Position numbers and translations under genes: made by a program. Shown piece after piece: positions 25,101-39,600 of a stretch of DNA of 64,000 bases. The DNA is from Atriophallophorus winterbourni (Eukaryota > Platyhelminthes > Trematoda > Plagiorchiida > Microphallidae). The stretch is from positions 88,812 through 152,811 of the forward strand of contig JACCGJ010001889.1 in NCBI GenBank assembly GCA_013407085.1, given 5' to 3'. Below the pieces are notes generated by a model. The model was not told where the DNA came from. It did not search any database and saw only the letters and a list, made by a program, of their open reading frames with translations. Numbering within the stretch: the first letter of the stretch is position 1; each line of letters begins with the position of its first letter.

Positions 25101-28100
25101 TCATTCGAAACGTTATAGCCTAAAAGGGTACGAAACAAAAGCCATTCTTTCACTAAAGCAAGTACGTATTCATTACTGAAGCTAGAAAAAGTGGTCAAGG
25201 TTGAAAAATGTTATGGTGGAAGATTCGTAGAATTTGTTGCTTAAATAAATTATAAGTAGTTGTGAAAAAAAATTCACAGGGCCTTTGAACCGGTTCTGTA
25301 TTACACAGATTCGTTTCATATTATTAGTTTACGGATTTTTATTAATTACCGTGTTCCCATATCAACAGAGGACAGCATTTAGGGTGCGCCGTTTTAATAA
25401 AATAACGAAATAGCGTTGTGAAATTCAACATTCATAACTTAAGAAATTTAGCTGCTCAATCTGGAAACATTAAATAGAATATTCAAACTATCGTTTAAAC
25501 AAACCAAGAAACACCGTACATGCTGAGCAGTCTGTGTACGCCAAGTCCACACAACGTTACCAGCTATCAATGTATTGTAGTGCTCACATCCCCATCACTT
25601 CCACACCACTACCGGCTAACCTTTTCTTTAATACCTGTACTTTGTGATCTGAGTATGCTGAAACTCCACGCATGATTATTACAAAACTTCAGATGCATTG
25701 CGGCGTATCGATGTTTCAGAAAACTTGGGTTCATTCTGGGTAATAAAACTTGAGGCAAACTTTCGTGTAAATGCAGCGCTTCTCCTTCAGAAATATTCGT
25801 TGAATAGATGTTTCAGTTTGGTTGTACGCACCGCATTTTATTGTAGTTTTGCTCGTCGTATAGAACTATTATCTCCCATCTGTTTCACAGTAAAGCAACA
25901 GCAATTGTGTCGAAACATTTTTTTAAATGATGAGAATGATTAGATAAGTGTCTGATTTACATGCGTTGATCAAATAATCTGGCATTTGAACAGCAATTTT
26001 CACGTTACTTGATAGATTTCCCCGAAATTGTCTACCGTAATACACAAGAGCAAATTGTTCAAAATGGTCCCACACAAGCCACATCAGCTCATATCGGAAG
26101 AAATGGATTCGATATTTGGCTGAATTGTTGAACATCCGCAAATAAGTTCTCAGTTCAAGTACGACCCAAGCCCATAGTTGTTTCATATTATATTACTAGC
26201 CATAAACCATTTGAATGATCTTGAACCAAAACATATGAGGACATTTTTCAAATTTAAAAAATATTATTACTTTAATTGATTGGAATATATTTGGGACCTA
26301 TCGTGTATTCATTATGCAAAGAAATTTGAGTGCAATTTGTTAGAGCAGGTTTTGGGTAACCGATCACTTATGACACAGAAGATTCCTCAGTCCGGGTCAA
26401 AACAGAAGTGGGGATCGATTGCTACTTAGTCATGTTCCGTCCTGACTATCACCCTTGGTCTGACGAAGCTTCTTTGTCAGAGGTGAAATATATCATTATT
26501 ACTTCAACATTTGGCGCAGAAACTAGCAGCTTCAAGAGAGTCTTAAGGTTTTGGCGAGCAGCCAATCAAAGCCATCGGCTGTGAACACCGCTTCCAGATG
26601 TAAGACAGTATTAACAGATGTCTGGGAGATTGACTACGATAACGAAAATGTCTCATACTTGATTTTGCTATATTTATCTAGTACACAAAATCCATGAGTG
26701 AACTTCTCGGTAGCCAAAGATAAACATATTTTTACCGCAAGTGCGTATTTACCAAAAATATGTTGCCAACCGAAAATCCTCAAACTTCTGTCAGTTATGT
26801 GTGTAGATAATACACAATTTTGTCGGAAACTAACCCAGAGAAACGTTGAAATGTATTACAAAACTAACGTGAAAAGGTGGCCATATGGTGATGGGAATTT
26901 ACCTGATAATTGCGCTGCGTCAGTGGGCCATCGGTCGTGTGTCGTCTGAGTGGACGTCGGATCGATTGAATTCCGCAATATTCATCAACGTCTCCACCTG
27001 AATTTTTCCATGGATTCACAACGTGTTCGCGCCTCAAGCTGTGAGTTCTATTCGGTGTATAGCATTGCCACGCGGTGTTTTTATAAGGGGAATGCAACAA
27101 GAGCATATCAGCTTCACCGACTGAGAGCACAGCGGTTGTTGTCTGTCTAGGAGCGCACATGTGTGGCTGGCTTGCTCGTTGTAATGATGCGTGCACAGTC
27201 ATTGCTTGGGTAGCCGTTTGGGAATTGGGCAATTCAGGATTGAGTTCATTTGATCCTCTTGCTTGCTCGCGGCTAATCCAAATCCAGTTGTCATCTCTGT
27301 GAAGACTGGGCTGAAACAGTTAAAACAATTACGTATGAAACATACAACTCGATACCTTTCATTAGCGAATAAATAAATAAATATCTCATCGAAGTACTAA
27401 CAAACAAGGAAAGAGACCGTGTAAAAAAGATTCACTTCAATTCGAGCCACGAAAATTCAAAAATGAAATATTTGAACAGGGGAGTAGTAGCTTCGTAGTT
27501 TTCTTTTGTTGATAACGCCTATTGCAAGCGTAGGCTTATTTTCTACACCGTTTCACATAGCTATACATTACGATTCAGGATCAGCAATCTTTGCCGTCGA
27601 TTGCCGGAACTTGCACACTGTCGGAGTGATCTACGTTTAGCAGCCGAATGCAGGGTCTGTTCTTCCCCAGCTTGGAGAAAAAAACTTCTGACTTCGCTTC
27701 TAAAGTGAGCGGTAAAGAACCTGTTAATCTTAACTCGCGTGGCCAATATCAAAAGCTTTCATATCTGTACTGCGAACGTCTTTGTAGCGCAAGTATCCAT
27801 TCTCAAAAATCTACTTTCAAATCGCCATAAAGTAGATCTTTCGGAATACAACCGTTTCTCGTTCTATACAGAGAGCCCACCTAGTGTCGGTGGCTCTGTC
27901 GCTGTCGCAGTAGATTTGGCATGCTCCGTAGACTAGCTTTAGGAAGCGATTTTTAATTGCTACTCTATCGATGCACGATTACTTATGCTAACTAGATATT
28001 CACACAAAATCTGATAAACTGCCTACATACTGAATACGTAAAACTTCCAACTGGGAATTATGAACGAACTGGCATTGCGGTAATCTTAGTGTTTTTTTTA

Positions 28101-30595
28101 ATAAAAAGCGTCTCCATATTAACCCGCATTAAGAGCAATTTTCAATCAAATAAATAAAGTATTCCATCCATACTATCATGGATTGGTCATAATCCTGATC
28201 GTTTAGGCGTCGTTGCCTTTTAAACTCATTACCAAATGTTCACACTTGGACCTGTTCTCACCTTACTCTTTGTCATTCCACGGAATAAATCGGTGTACTT
28301 CTTTTTGATTCTTGTCGATTCCGCGTGTTCTAAATTGTGCCCCGCTAAACTGGATGTGAAATTGCACGACTCTGATTCCGTTTTCCGTCCGTTCTCACCG
28401 GAGTTTGTCGAACCCACGAGTAGATTTCCACGCCTAGCACGCTCCCAGCGGTACCGCGCGACCACCGCGCCACAGTTGACAGCGAACACCAGACCAACGA
28501 GTGCAAACAAGCCCAAAAGCACATACATGCTGGTTTCCAAAACGGATCGTGAAACGTGTTTCTCGCCGCTTGCGGTGGCCCCATTTTTGACAGTGTCGCC
28601 AATCAACTGTCCCGTGCCGGTGTCCTCCCTAGTTTGGTCGGATAATGATGTTTCGTCACGTGTCGCGTGGGCACGTGACTTTTCATTTGAGTGAATATCA
28701 CTCGGTTTACTGGCCAAATCAGAGGGATGTAACAATTTTGAACCAGGAGCATCTTTCAATACGGATATTCTATTTGAAACATCGGGTGGCGCGTACATGT
28801 GAACGTTGGGCAGTGTAAAAGTTGGCTGAAAATGGAAAACGGAATAATTTGTTATGGTTCCATGATGCGGATATTGCAAGCGGTTCTTGGGGGAAAATGT
28901 CATCTTTGGATATATCACAGTACTGTTTAGTTGATAGCCAAGAATAGATTCCTGGTTGCATTTCTAGTCTTGTGATAGGTGTTTCAACTATAGAAATGAA
29001 ACACTGGTTTTAAAGTTTCAATGCGATCCCAGAGGAACAATACAAGAGGTAATGCCAATGGTACTTGGCTCCATTCTGGCAAAACTACGACAGTACCATC
29101 TTGTAAATGTAACAAACTTGCAGACACCAATAAATGCATCTGAAGGGAGATGCTTGTTTTTAAATCCAGAAAACTGTGTAGAACTTGTTTTTACTCATTT
29201 GCATGGCGAGAAGCGTGACGCTTTGCGTAGCAATCTTCAGCACCCTAGAATCAAATACGTAAAGCTTAGTAGTCAGAAACTTGTCAGGCATCTAGGCGTC
29301 ATCATTTCCGATAACTTAACCTGGACACCATATCTTAATTCTATACTCAATAAAGTACGTGTGGTATTATTTTACGCGATTCATCTTCGATCTCTTGGCG
29401 TTAGGTCTAAATTGATCTTTTAGTTCACCCTCTTTTGTATCTTACCTTCTATTTTATACTGCTCTCCTGTGATTCTATGCACTCCTTTCGAAAGACTACG
29501 TTAATAAGACGTTGCCTGAAAATTACTTCTCGCACATGTTCACTCTACTACGAAGGCAGCTTGGAACTTAAAACGAAACAACACTGTTCGTCTTTTGTTC
29601 GACTTATTGGCAATATTCTCGCAGATATCTCCCCCAAACTCCATACAGAGATACCCTAATCTTAAACTTTATATGCAAATCTATCAAAATATATATAATA
29701 CCATCTCGAAAATCAGTATATCAGGGATGCTTCACTTCACGGCAGTGAAACCTGATCCATCCGCGGAAGCTAAATGCTTCCATCTAAGAAGCGTCCGTAT
29801 CTTGAACATATCGTGGATGGGCAAAGCGAAGAATCCTGAAGTGCTCTCTAAAGCTGGTCTACAGAGCATGTTAACCCTACACTGAATGGGTTGTGTTCAG
29901 AATGGAAAATAGTTGTATTTCAAAAGATCTGCTCTATAGTGAGTTAAAATCAGGAAGTCGACCTTTGGACAGACAGCAATTGCGGTACAAAGACGCTTGT
30001 AAAAGAGATTCGAAAGCTCTCAGCATTGAGCTTACAAGTGGAGAAGAACTTGCTTTTGACCGCTCATCCTGGAGGCATGGTGTAGAGCGTCATGTCCAAG
30101 CTAGGGAAGAGTAGATACAATTCTTGCTGCTCAACGCAGATCACACCGCCGGCTGTAACTGACGCCGATCGACCGAGTAATGTCTAGGCAGTGATCGCTG
30201 CGAGAGAGATTGTCACTGCCAAATCAGACTGTTCAGTTATTCTAAAAGCTACGGAGCATGAGACCATCATGCACGTGTAATATACAACAATGGTCGAGAT
30301 CGACCGAAGGCTGTCAACAACAGTATCGTGTGTAATTCTGTATTCAAATGTGAGGTAAAGCTGAAATTGAAAACATTTTCAAATAAAGCCTTTCCCTTCT
30401 TAAAAAGGCGCAACTGGTTTAGAGCTCAGTAACTAAAAGGAATTAGAATAAATAAATAGAGTTAGTTCTTAGTATTGTGGTGCACTTATTATTATTATTA
30501 TTATTATTATTATGATTATTATTATTATTATTATTATTATTATTTATTAATTATTATTATTATTATTATTATTATTAATAATAATAATAATAATA

Positions 30596-30634
<39 letters not shown>

Positions 30635-33600
30635 GATAAATCTAGTCGAAATGCTACCAGATTTTATTTTCTAAACACTAACGAAACACGATAGTAATAG
30701 AAATAGACCAGATGCATACACGGAAATTAGGATTTCCTTTCAAATCTTCCTGGAATGGTTTCAATTCATTAACTCGGGAGTAAAAATAGATTGGTTTTAA
30801 ATGACACGATTGTCTGAATACAGATCACACAGCTTAGCGTTGAGTACTTTTTCACAACATAAACTTGGATGCTCAGTGGCAATCCATGGCATTCTGTCAG
30901 ATATTCGAATATTGTTTTTTGTGACCAAAAATACCCTATATCACACTAAATTAGAAGTGCGTAATGATGGAAATATTAAAAAATGCTTGTATTTCAGATA
31001 TTGGATGTTTGTTATTGGGTGGTTGGCGAGCTTGTAACCGAATTAGCGAAATAATAGAAGGTAGTACACAGGGAGTTGGCATCCATTTACTACAGAGTTT
31101 AAAGTTTGGACATGTATGGAATTCTGTGATTTATATGTTCAAAAGAAACTTATCAAACAAGCAACGTCCTAATCAAATAATAATAATAATTACTAGTGTA
31201 TGGTTTTACTTTCTACATACCTGATGGGCACTGTGGTAAGGGTGTGATCAGCAAATAAGTTATCTCGATCTACATTTCGGTGCTTCGGTACAGCAGTTTA
31301 AATGTGCGTCTCAAAACGGGATAATAACGGGTTTAACTCCTGACACGGACATTGGCAAACTGCACAATCACAATTCCTTCCCACGCTGAGGTGTACATTG
31401 GATGGTTCGCGTATGGGAATGTCGCCGCGGATGTGCGGTTTAGGAAAAATGATCAACCCTATTTCGTTATCGTATTTAGGTGTAAAATGCGCAATGACAA
31501 TCGTCAGCCAAATAATTGTGGAAGCCCAGCACGCTGGCCAAAGAGTCGAATCATTATGACTTCATGCTAATGAAACTGGGCATAATCACCAACCCTGTAG
31601 ACCTCAATCACCTAATATGGTATGCAACGTCTGCGTTTAGCTGTCGTACTTTCACCGTAGCGTTGAGTTACTAAAAGTTTACTTTACCGAAGATTGTTTT
31701 GTAAAGTGTGAATTTGAATCATCCACCCTATCCGGCGGATGGACAGTGCTTAGCATATTTTACGTAACCCGTTAAATAAACCAGTGTAGTTACCTCCGCC
31801 CTTTTTGGTAATGAACTCGGTCCGATTGAGAGCTTGTTCGCCTCGTGAGATGATGGAACATCAGGTTGTGTTCCTAGAGGTTGAGAATTGCCGATCGCCT
31901 CCACATCATGCAAACGCAAGGGAGGAAACAACGGGTTCCCGTCTAAGGAGCGGAGAGTTATTTCTAGTATCTCACCTGGACAAGGTATAAGAGGAATTAA
32001 TGTAATGAGTAGATAATGAGGCGGATAATTAGAATTCTTGGTTTATTTTTTCTATATTTCGCTACATTTGTTTTCGTTCAAAATGAATTAAATAATACGG
32101 GTTCTGAGGAGTTTTCCGAAAACACTCGATATTGATACTTTTCAACGGAAGTTTGATCATTAAGATTTTCCGGTGTGTTTTCATTGAGGAACAATCAGAA
32201 ATTTCAGGATTAGTATTTTCAAATAATGTCTTTTAAATAATGCGAAATGTTTGCCATACCGTGTGCTATATGTCGGTTATTCATACAATGGTTGATAATT
32301 TTCCCATGAGTTCGATTAAGGGATTTGTCAATCAATCAAATATTTTGTCTACTGGGATTTTGTTAATCCCAGTAGACAAAATATTTGATCACTAAAATCT
32401 CGTGAGATACAAACCACCATATGGTGAATAGAATGTTTTGGGAATTCGGTTCACAACGAATAATAGGAGAACAAACCCAGAGTATATACGCTTTAAGGAA
32501 CTCAGCCATAATTTGCGTGATGCGTCTAACCGGGATTTGGTAGCAAGCCGATTAGACTGTTTTAAAAATGCGCGTGTGTGACAATATGGATGGCCATGTT
32601 AACGCAAATGTATAATTATGAAGATCTCCATTCTTTGAAAAGCAGTGTTAACTTGCATTCATTAAAAAAGAGTTCGCAAACTAAAGTTGATATAGGATTA
32701 ATTGCGGGGTTGGATACTTTCGGTTGAGGTGAACCATTTGGTATACATGTCGAATGTATGCTTCAATTACCGTCAGCACCGCTTAGTGTGGTTATGAGTT
32801 TCCCTAAAATGATACCCATCTTCGTTAAAAATTTAACAAGAATATGTATTAATTGGCCGCTCAGCAATGTTGCAGGAACCTCGTGTTATGTTTGTCAATT
32901 CGTTTAGAGCAACCCACCTTCCTTTATTTCGTTGCTGACACTGGTCACTGGGATTTGCGCCAGAGATCGGAAACCAGTTAGTTTTGAGGTATAGAACTAA
33001 CGGTGTATCTTTATTAGAGCGTATGAGTGTGTGATGGTAAAGTCGATTATCAATTCTGGAACATACAAAACACACCCGTTGCAACAAAGCTGTTTTGTTA
33101 TACACAAACAAATGAATCTAAATTCGCTGCGCGGGCAACTAGAATGATCATGTTTTGTAGAGAATGTACGTAGCTTCAAAGTTCAGTTAAACTTTTATAA
33201 TGCCTCAACAATTCAACATCATACACCCTAAGGTCCACAAAACACAACGCCAGTTTCTTCGTGAAATTGATGGTCATATCATGTATACCACGGATTAGCA
33301 CTTCTCATATATTAGTTCGTGTTTTCAAGCAGTCAGTTAGCTGCTCAATTCTATCCACCTTTAATAAAACCTATTGACTGCTTAAAAATGTTCGTCCTGA
33401 CGTATTCTTCAACTGTCAACTGTCAGATGTGACCGAAATGAGAAACATAACAACAGTCACGAAAATACAATTTGACAGCTTTATTGCGCACGTTTTAAAG
33501 GGGATAATTAGAACTAGAACGTTCACGAACATATAACACATAACGACACAGTGGAATGAACTGATACCCGTGACAAGTTCTCCTGGGTGAAGTGCTCTTA

Positions 33601-36600
33601 TAGCAGGCCCAGTCCATTCTGCTTGCGGATCACCTGCAACAGGCAACACGGAATCAGTTTGCGCCGTTCGAGAAGATCTTTGCAACATTCTCGGCTCCGA
33701 TATCCCCTCTGGTGTGCTAGTCAAGGATGGAAGACTAAGTTCAAACCGATCCGGTTTGAGATTGTCCACGGTCACTTGGAAGGGTAGCGGGATGTTCAGC
33801 GCCACGTGGATCTGGGCAGAGAGAAGCAGCGGAGAACAATAATTTTCACGAGGAAAACCAGTGAGCTTCAAGTAGCCTTCGAGGGCGCATAATCGATCAG
33901 ATTATATTGTTAACTCAATCGTTCGTGAGTCGTCCTTTGATTGATAGTTTTCAGCATGCGCATAATTGAAATGTATGCCCATAAAACTAGTTAAACGTTA
34001 TATTTTCGATTAGCAGCATTATAGGGAAATTTCAAAGCGCACAACTTCTTACTACTGTAAGTCTGACCTTCAAATTCTGTGAGTATGAAGTAACGCAAAG
34101 GGAGTATTACATTGAAGCTGCTGTTAAATAAGTCTCTTACCTACAATCAAGGTATTCGAGTACCGAATCACAAAGTGGTTCCGGGTCAAACGCTGGACAC
34201 TCATATATTGTATTGTGCGTAAGTGTGAGGGGGATGTCAGCAACAATTCATTAGTATTAAAAACAAATTTGAATCGATTAACAAACAGTCGTGCTAACAC
34301 TGATCGTAACAAAATATGAAAATCTCGAAACTCGTTTTTCAACTCAATTGAATTGTGCTAAGCTGCTAAGCTTTGGCATACGGGTAGGAGATTGGATTTA
34401 GATCACAGCCCGTGCATTCATATTTAATAACAGTTTCGGGCTGTACTCTCATCCGATAAATCAGGGACGATTAGTTTGATTGAACAGCTTTCAGATTATT
34501 AGCTATACTGTACTAGCCAAATTTACACGATGTCATGCAGGCAGCAACAGCTCAGCTACCGAATTGTGGGATCGACCTGATCCCCGGACGACGAGTTATG
34601 GATCTGGACTATGCTGACGACATTTCTCTCCTTGGAGAAGATGCTTGCGCCATACAAAGCGCTTTGGATCTACACGTTGATCAGTTGTCGCTGTATGCAA
34701 AAATGCAAAGTGTTCCTACAGGATTGGACAGACCCAACACTTGATTTGACGTTCGAAGACCATAAACTGGAAGTGACTGACAGATTCACCTACCTAAGGA
34801 GCTGCATCACCACTGAGGGCGATATCGAAGCTGAAATCACAGCATGGATTGCAAGAGCACGCCATGCTTTCGCTGGGCTATGGCATCTGTGGCGCCGACG
34901 CGGTGTTGGATTACGCTTGAAGGGCAGAGTGTACCAGGCCACCGTACGAGCGGTTCTACTGTATGGCTGCGAAACGTGGACGCTGCCTCAAGCCCATAGT
35001 CAACGATTATCGACGTTTGATCATCGCTGCCTTCGGAGTATAGCTCGTCTAAGCTGGCAACACAAAGTCAAAAATGATGACGTCAGGAGGGCAGTCCTCG
35101 GCGATCACTCAGTGTCACTCTCCGATCATATATCCATATTCCACCAGAGATGGCTGGGGCACGTTCTCCGTATGGATGAGCGACGCCTTCCTCGCCTAGC
35201 TCTTTTTGCTCTCACTGGACCTGATTGGAAACGTCACCGTGGCGGACAAAGGAATACCTGGCGGAACACCCTCAAGCGTCTAACAGTCCCACTAGCCATC
35301 GTGGGAACATCGCGCTTACCCGGGTGGGGTCCGAAGGACCGTGAAGATATGTGGCTGATAACACTCAGTGTGATGGCAAAAGAAAGGAACCAGTGGCGAG
35401 AATCCTACCGTGCTTGTGTTCCCGTTTATTAGTGACCCTCCCTTATTCCGAAAAAGACAAAAAAGATCAAAAACGGCATGTGTAAACAGACCGACAAAAA
35501 ATCCCCCTTTTTTCCTTGTTTCTTTCTTTCATCATGTACCTTCTTCATGGTATACTTGTTGGCACATCGTCTGTAAAGACTTGTGTGATAATAATAATAA
35601 ATAATAACACGAATCTGGGACGAATCTCACCTTCAAAAATTCATTCCACGCAACGACAGATCCATCAGATAAATGAATCCATATCAAGAGTAGCCTCGTA
35701 TCGTTCGACGAACGAATCGTTTTCACACCCGCGCTGTCATGTACTTGTTCGTCTATTGATAGAAATTTGTTTGGGAATTTTCCGGAATGAACTATTCGTC
35801 CACCGATCAAATTCACACGGATGTTATACAAACTCGAATAGACCGGGACCGACTCGTCTTGCAGATGGGGGAAGTTGTTTGATGGGAAATGTGTCCGCGT
35901 GAGGTTTTCGGTTTGCTGAAATCGTTGGTCCAATGGCGGACTGACATTCAGTGCGAAATCTGGAGGTTAGTAAACCGGAGAGAAATTGGGATTTTGAGAA
36001 ATTAAAGTAACGATGATATGTGTTTTCGGAAACAGCAGGACAATACAAAATAACAGTCGTCCATAATCAGCATAAGAGCGTGTCGCGGACCAGAGCCGTG
36101 GCCAATCTGAAATTTAATCAGTTATTTACCGACAATTTATTTAACGCGACACTCGAAATTTATTCGAGCATATATCTTATTGCGACGGTTAGGGGATGGC
36201 GAATGTTTGAAGTCAAGAATTTCTTACAAACAAAAATGACAACTTTTCAGAAGTAGAGGCCAGAGGTACCGGGAACAGAAGGGCTTTGAAAAGCCTTCCA
36301 TCTATCAGTGAAATTAGTTTTACCGAGCTTGCAATTTGATTGTGAATGCTTTTGAAGACGGATACAGCATGACCCTACCGGCCGATGGAGACAACAATTG
36401 AAATGGTAGCTTACGTGTGGTGTTGGGTTTCAGTGTGATAAGGAAAGTGCATTTTTCGCAACAATCTCAATTTTTACGTCAATGTAGACCATCAAAACGG
36501 AATTAATTGAGTGACTGTTGGGCGAGGAGGAATAGTGTTGGCGAGGTTGTTTTCGACCGTTGAATGGAGTTGATTTCAATTTTGTATAACGGTTGCTAAC

Positions 36601-39600
36601 AAAGAAAAAATCCAAAATGCTCAAACATGCACCCGAGACAAGACTTCCTAATTATAGTAATTCAATCATATAACATGCTATAATTCGGTCAAACTCTAAT
36701 ACAATAGTGTTAACCGTAGGAATCATTAACCGACGAATTAAAAATCCAGAACACATGGTTGCATTTTGTGATCACAAGAATAGCAATATCTCGCACAACC
36801 AGTGAACCAAGTCAGACTGATAGTAAGTTAATTTGTGAAATGTTATGATAACCTTTTAATTGATTGTGTAGCTATTAAAGTCCGCCCCTTTACTCGGTGT
36901 AGGTCCTTTAGTGTCCGGTTTGTACGGCGTTAGTCCCTTCGTACTTATCCCATTGAAATATGCAAAACTTGAAGACGAAGTGATGCGATTATTGATGCAG
37001 AATAAATTCAATTCAACCTGTCCTCATATATATGGAAGCGACTTGTGCTAAAATTGTTGGATCTATGATGATAAATATAATCGGTATTCATATTAAAATG
37101 CGAAATGTGAGAGATAATTACGCTTGTTATAACAGTTTTTATATCCAAATTACGCATTTTATGTGAGAATCTCTATTTAGACCACGAAAACTCAACGGCA
37201 GTAGGAAAACACTGTGGGAAGCACACCATTTGCCTCGAGGAATAGTGACCTGAACATTGCATGTTGTGATCAAATGCGACGAACCTTTGACAGTTTAAAG
37301 CCAAAAAAACCGATCGGCCAGCAATTCCTCCCCCACAGATCACGTGAGGCTAGCCTCATCATACGAAAACACATCATCCAGTTTCGTTGTTGTGTTGTTG
37401 TTGTGTTTTGTTGTTGAGCTTCTGTCTTTTAATTGCTTCTTTCTCCAATCCTAGGGGATTGGGGGCACTCGAGCGAGATCGTCCGATCTGGTTTCGAGGT
37501 AGACACGAGCACGACCACGCGGCAAACCACAAAGCCCACCGCGGTTGCTTCTTCGGGCCGGATGGGTTCAATTGTCGGAATTCAGGAAAGAATGTGGTGC
37601 AATGGAAGGCATTCGAATCGACCAATCTAATCGGATTGTAAGAGGCTGGCAGGTGCAAGGGCGGATGTTTTCTCGATGGCGTGTATTCGTAATCGGTGCG
37701 CAGTGTACTGAGTGACATCCACGTACTGGTCGATTCGTCCTCCGAGCAAATCTTTATCATACAACACGGAACCCGCGAGAATAAACCTGTTTTGGATAAA
37801 CAGAAAATCCATAATACAGCAGGACATCGTTGAACAGAATGGTCAGAAGCGAATTTCCCATCGGTTGCTTTGATTTAAATGAAAACAATGATTTAATATC
37901 AGATCATTTGAGTTAGAACACAATGAAATTCACATGAATCATATAAGTACTAGATAAAAAAAGTCTAATACAGATTAAATACAAAGGTCTCTGAAATAAT
38001 GAGTTGAAATTTCTTAGTTCTGTAGCGGATGAAAATTGAGGTGCTTGTATTTTAAATGTCGATGTTATATTTTAATCTTCTCATGTATGTGTTACCTCAC
38101 ACCTAATTTCAAAGAAGCTCAAAAGAAATTGATGAAAATGCACAAGATAGTTCGTGCATTTAATTTATAGCACGTATAATTTTGTTATATGGTAAGTGAA
38201 TAATAGAAACATGTTAAGCCAGTAAAACTTGTAGCATAAAAAGACACAAATTTGCCGTCGCTGACAGCGTTACACAAACCCAGTTTTCTTTCCGTTCACT
38301 GTGAAATACCCCTGAGTAAATAATTTCCCGAGTTTGATGTAACTGAGATTTCAGAAAGAAAGAAGTGTCTGCTTTGGTAGAGTATATTTTGGTGTAATAG
38401 CGTTTGGTGTAAATTTCCCTTATCCAAATTGATTTTTTTATCGAGTCGGTATGTGAAATTTTTTGTGTGCTGCTAATTACGTGAAACATTTACCTTGTAA
38501 CTTTTAAAAAAGATGATAAACTGGCGACAATACGAATATTAACTTCATGTCCGTTTCAGCAAAGTGTAAGAATATTTACTGGCTACCATGCCCACTTCAC
38601 CGTATTGAAACCAGCCAAATTGTGTTGAATGTATCCGAATTAGACGTAACTAGTGTGCGGAGTTAATCGGTTAAATGTCGGTTTTTGATGTCAGGTGCAC
38701 GAAAACTAATCAAGAAATATGTTTAAAACAGAAAACCATTGTTTGTATAATGTTTGCATTGCAGGAATCAGTGAGGGTGTGCCATAGGTTGATTCGATCA
38801 GAGAATTCATGACTGTTGCACGGTAAATGGCTTAATTGTTGATGATCCTGGTGAAATGCTGCCGTTTTCCCAAATCCCAATTCTCGTTATGCTGGCGCGT
38901 GTGTGTGTGCGCACAATTGCATGCCCAATTGTTGGCCGAAATTAACGTGACATTTACGCCCTCGGATCATTTAACCGAGTCGATTGTATAGCGCCAGCAC
39001 ACACTTGCAAAACGATGCATTTATGATAAGCGGCATCTGGGCGCGCAATCCTGCCGTTCAACCGGGCAAAAAACCGATCGATTGCTTACTGAGTGGTGAA
39101 GGTCAAGTTGGCACAAGGTTTGCCCACCGATGTCGAAAACCGGCTTGAATCCGAATGGCTGACATTATAATGATCGATGTGGTAATAATTCATTACACGA
39201 GAAAGCTTAGCCATTTGTCGGACAAAAAACAATCGCGTTGGCTTTATTGATCAACTGATAAAGCGGTTTTATAAAGAAAGTCTTATGCCCGCATAATGCA
39301 TACATCAAAAAAAGACGGCTGAATAATTAAAACATTGTGTTTAAACCACTGTTTAAATGGGAACTGGTTTGGGCTTTTTCTACTTCGATCTTGAAAAAAT
39401 TGTTTGTTTGTTTTCTTCTGAAAATACGTTTGACCCCATAAACTACAAACAAAATATCGATCTGCTTTAAGAGAATATGGGCAGGTGCAATGTGTTAATC
39501 AGTTAGGGAATATGTGGCCTTCTAACTACTTAAATATGAGTACATGTGTAACTTAATACACCATAAAATGGATAACATAAAATGGAGCTTAATTATGAGA

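Noticed and set aside
28236..28694. 152-codon plus-strand open frame
   Set aside because: It is the antisense of the TMEM132 membrane exon, which has splice sites and family motifs on the other strand.
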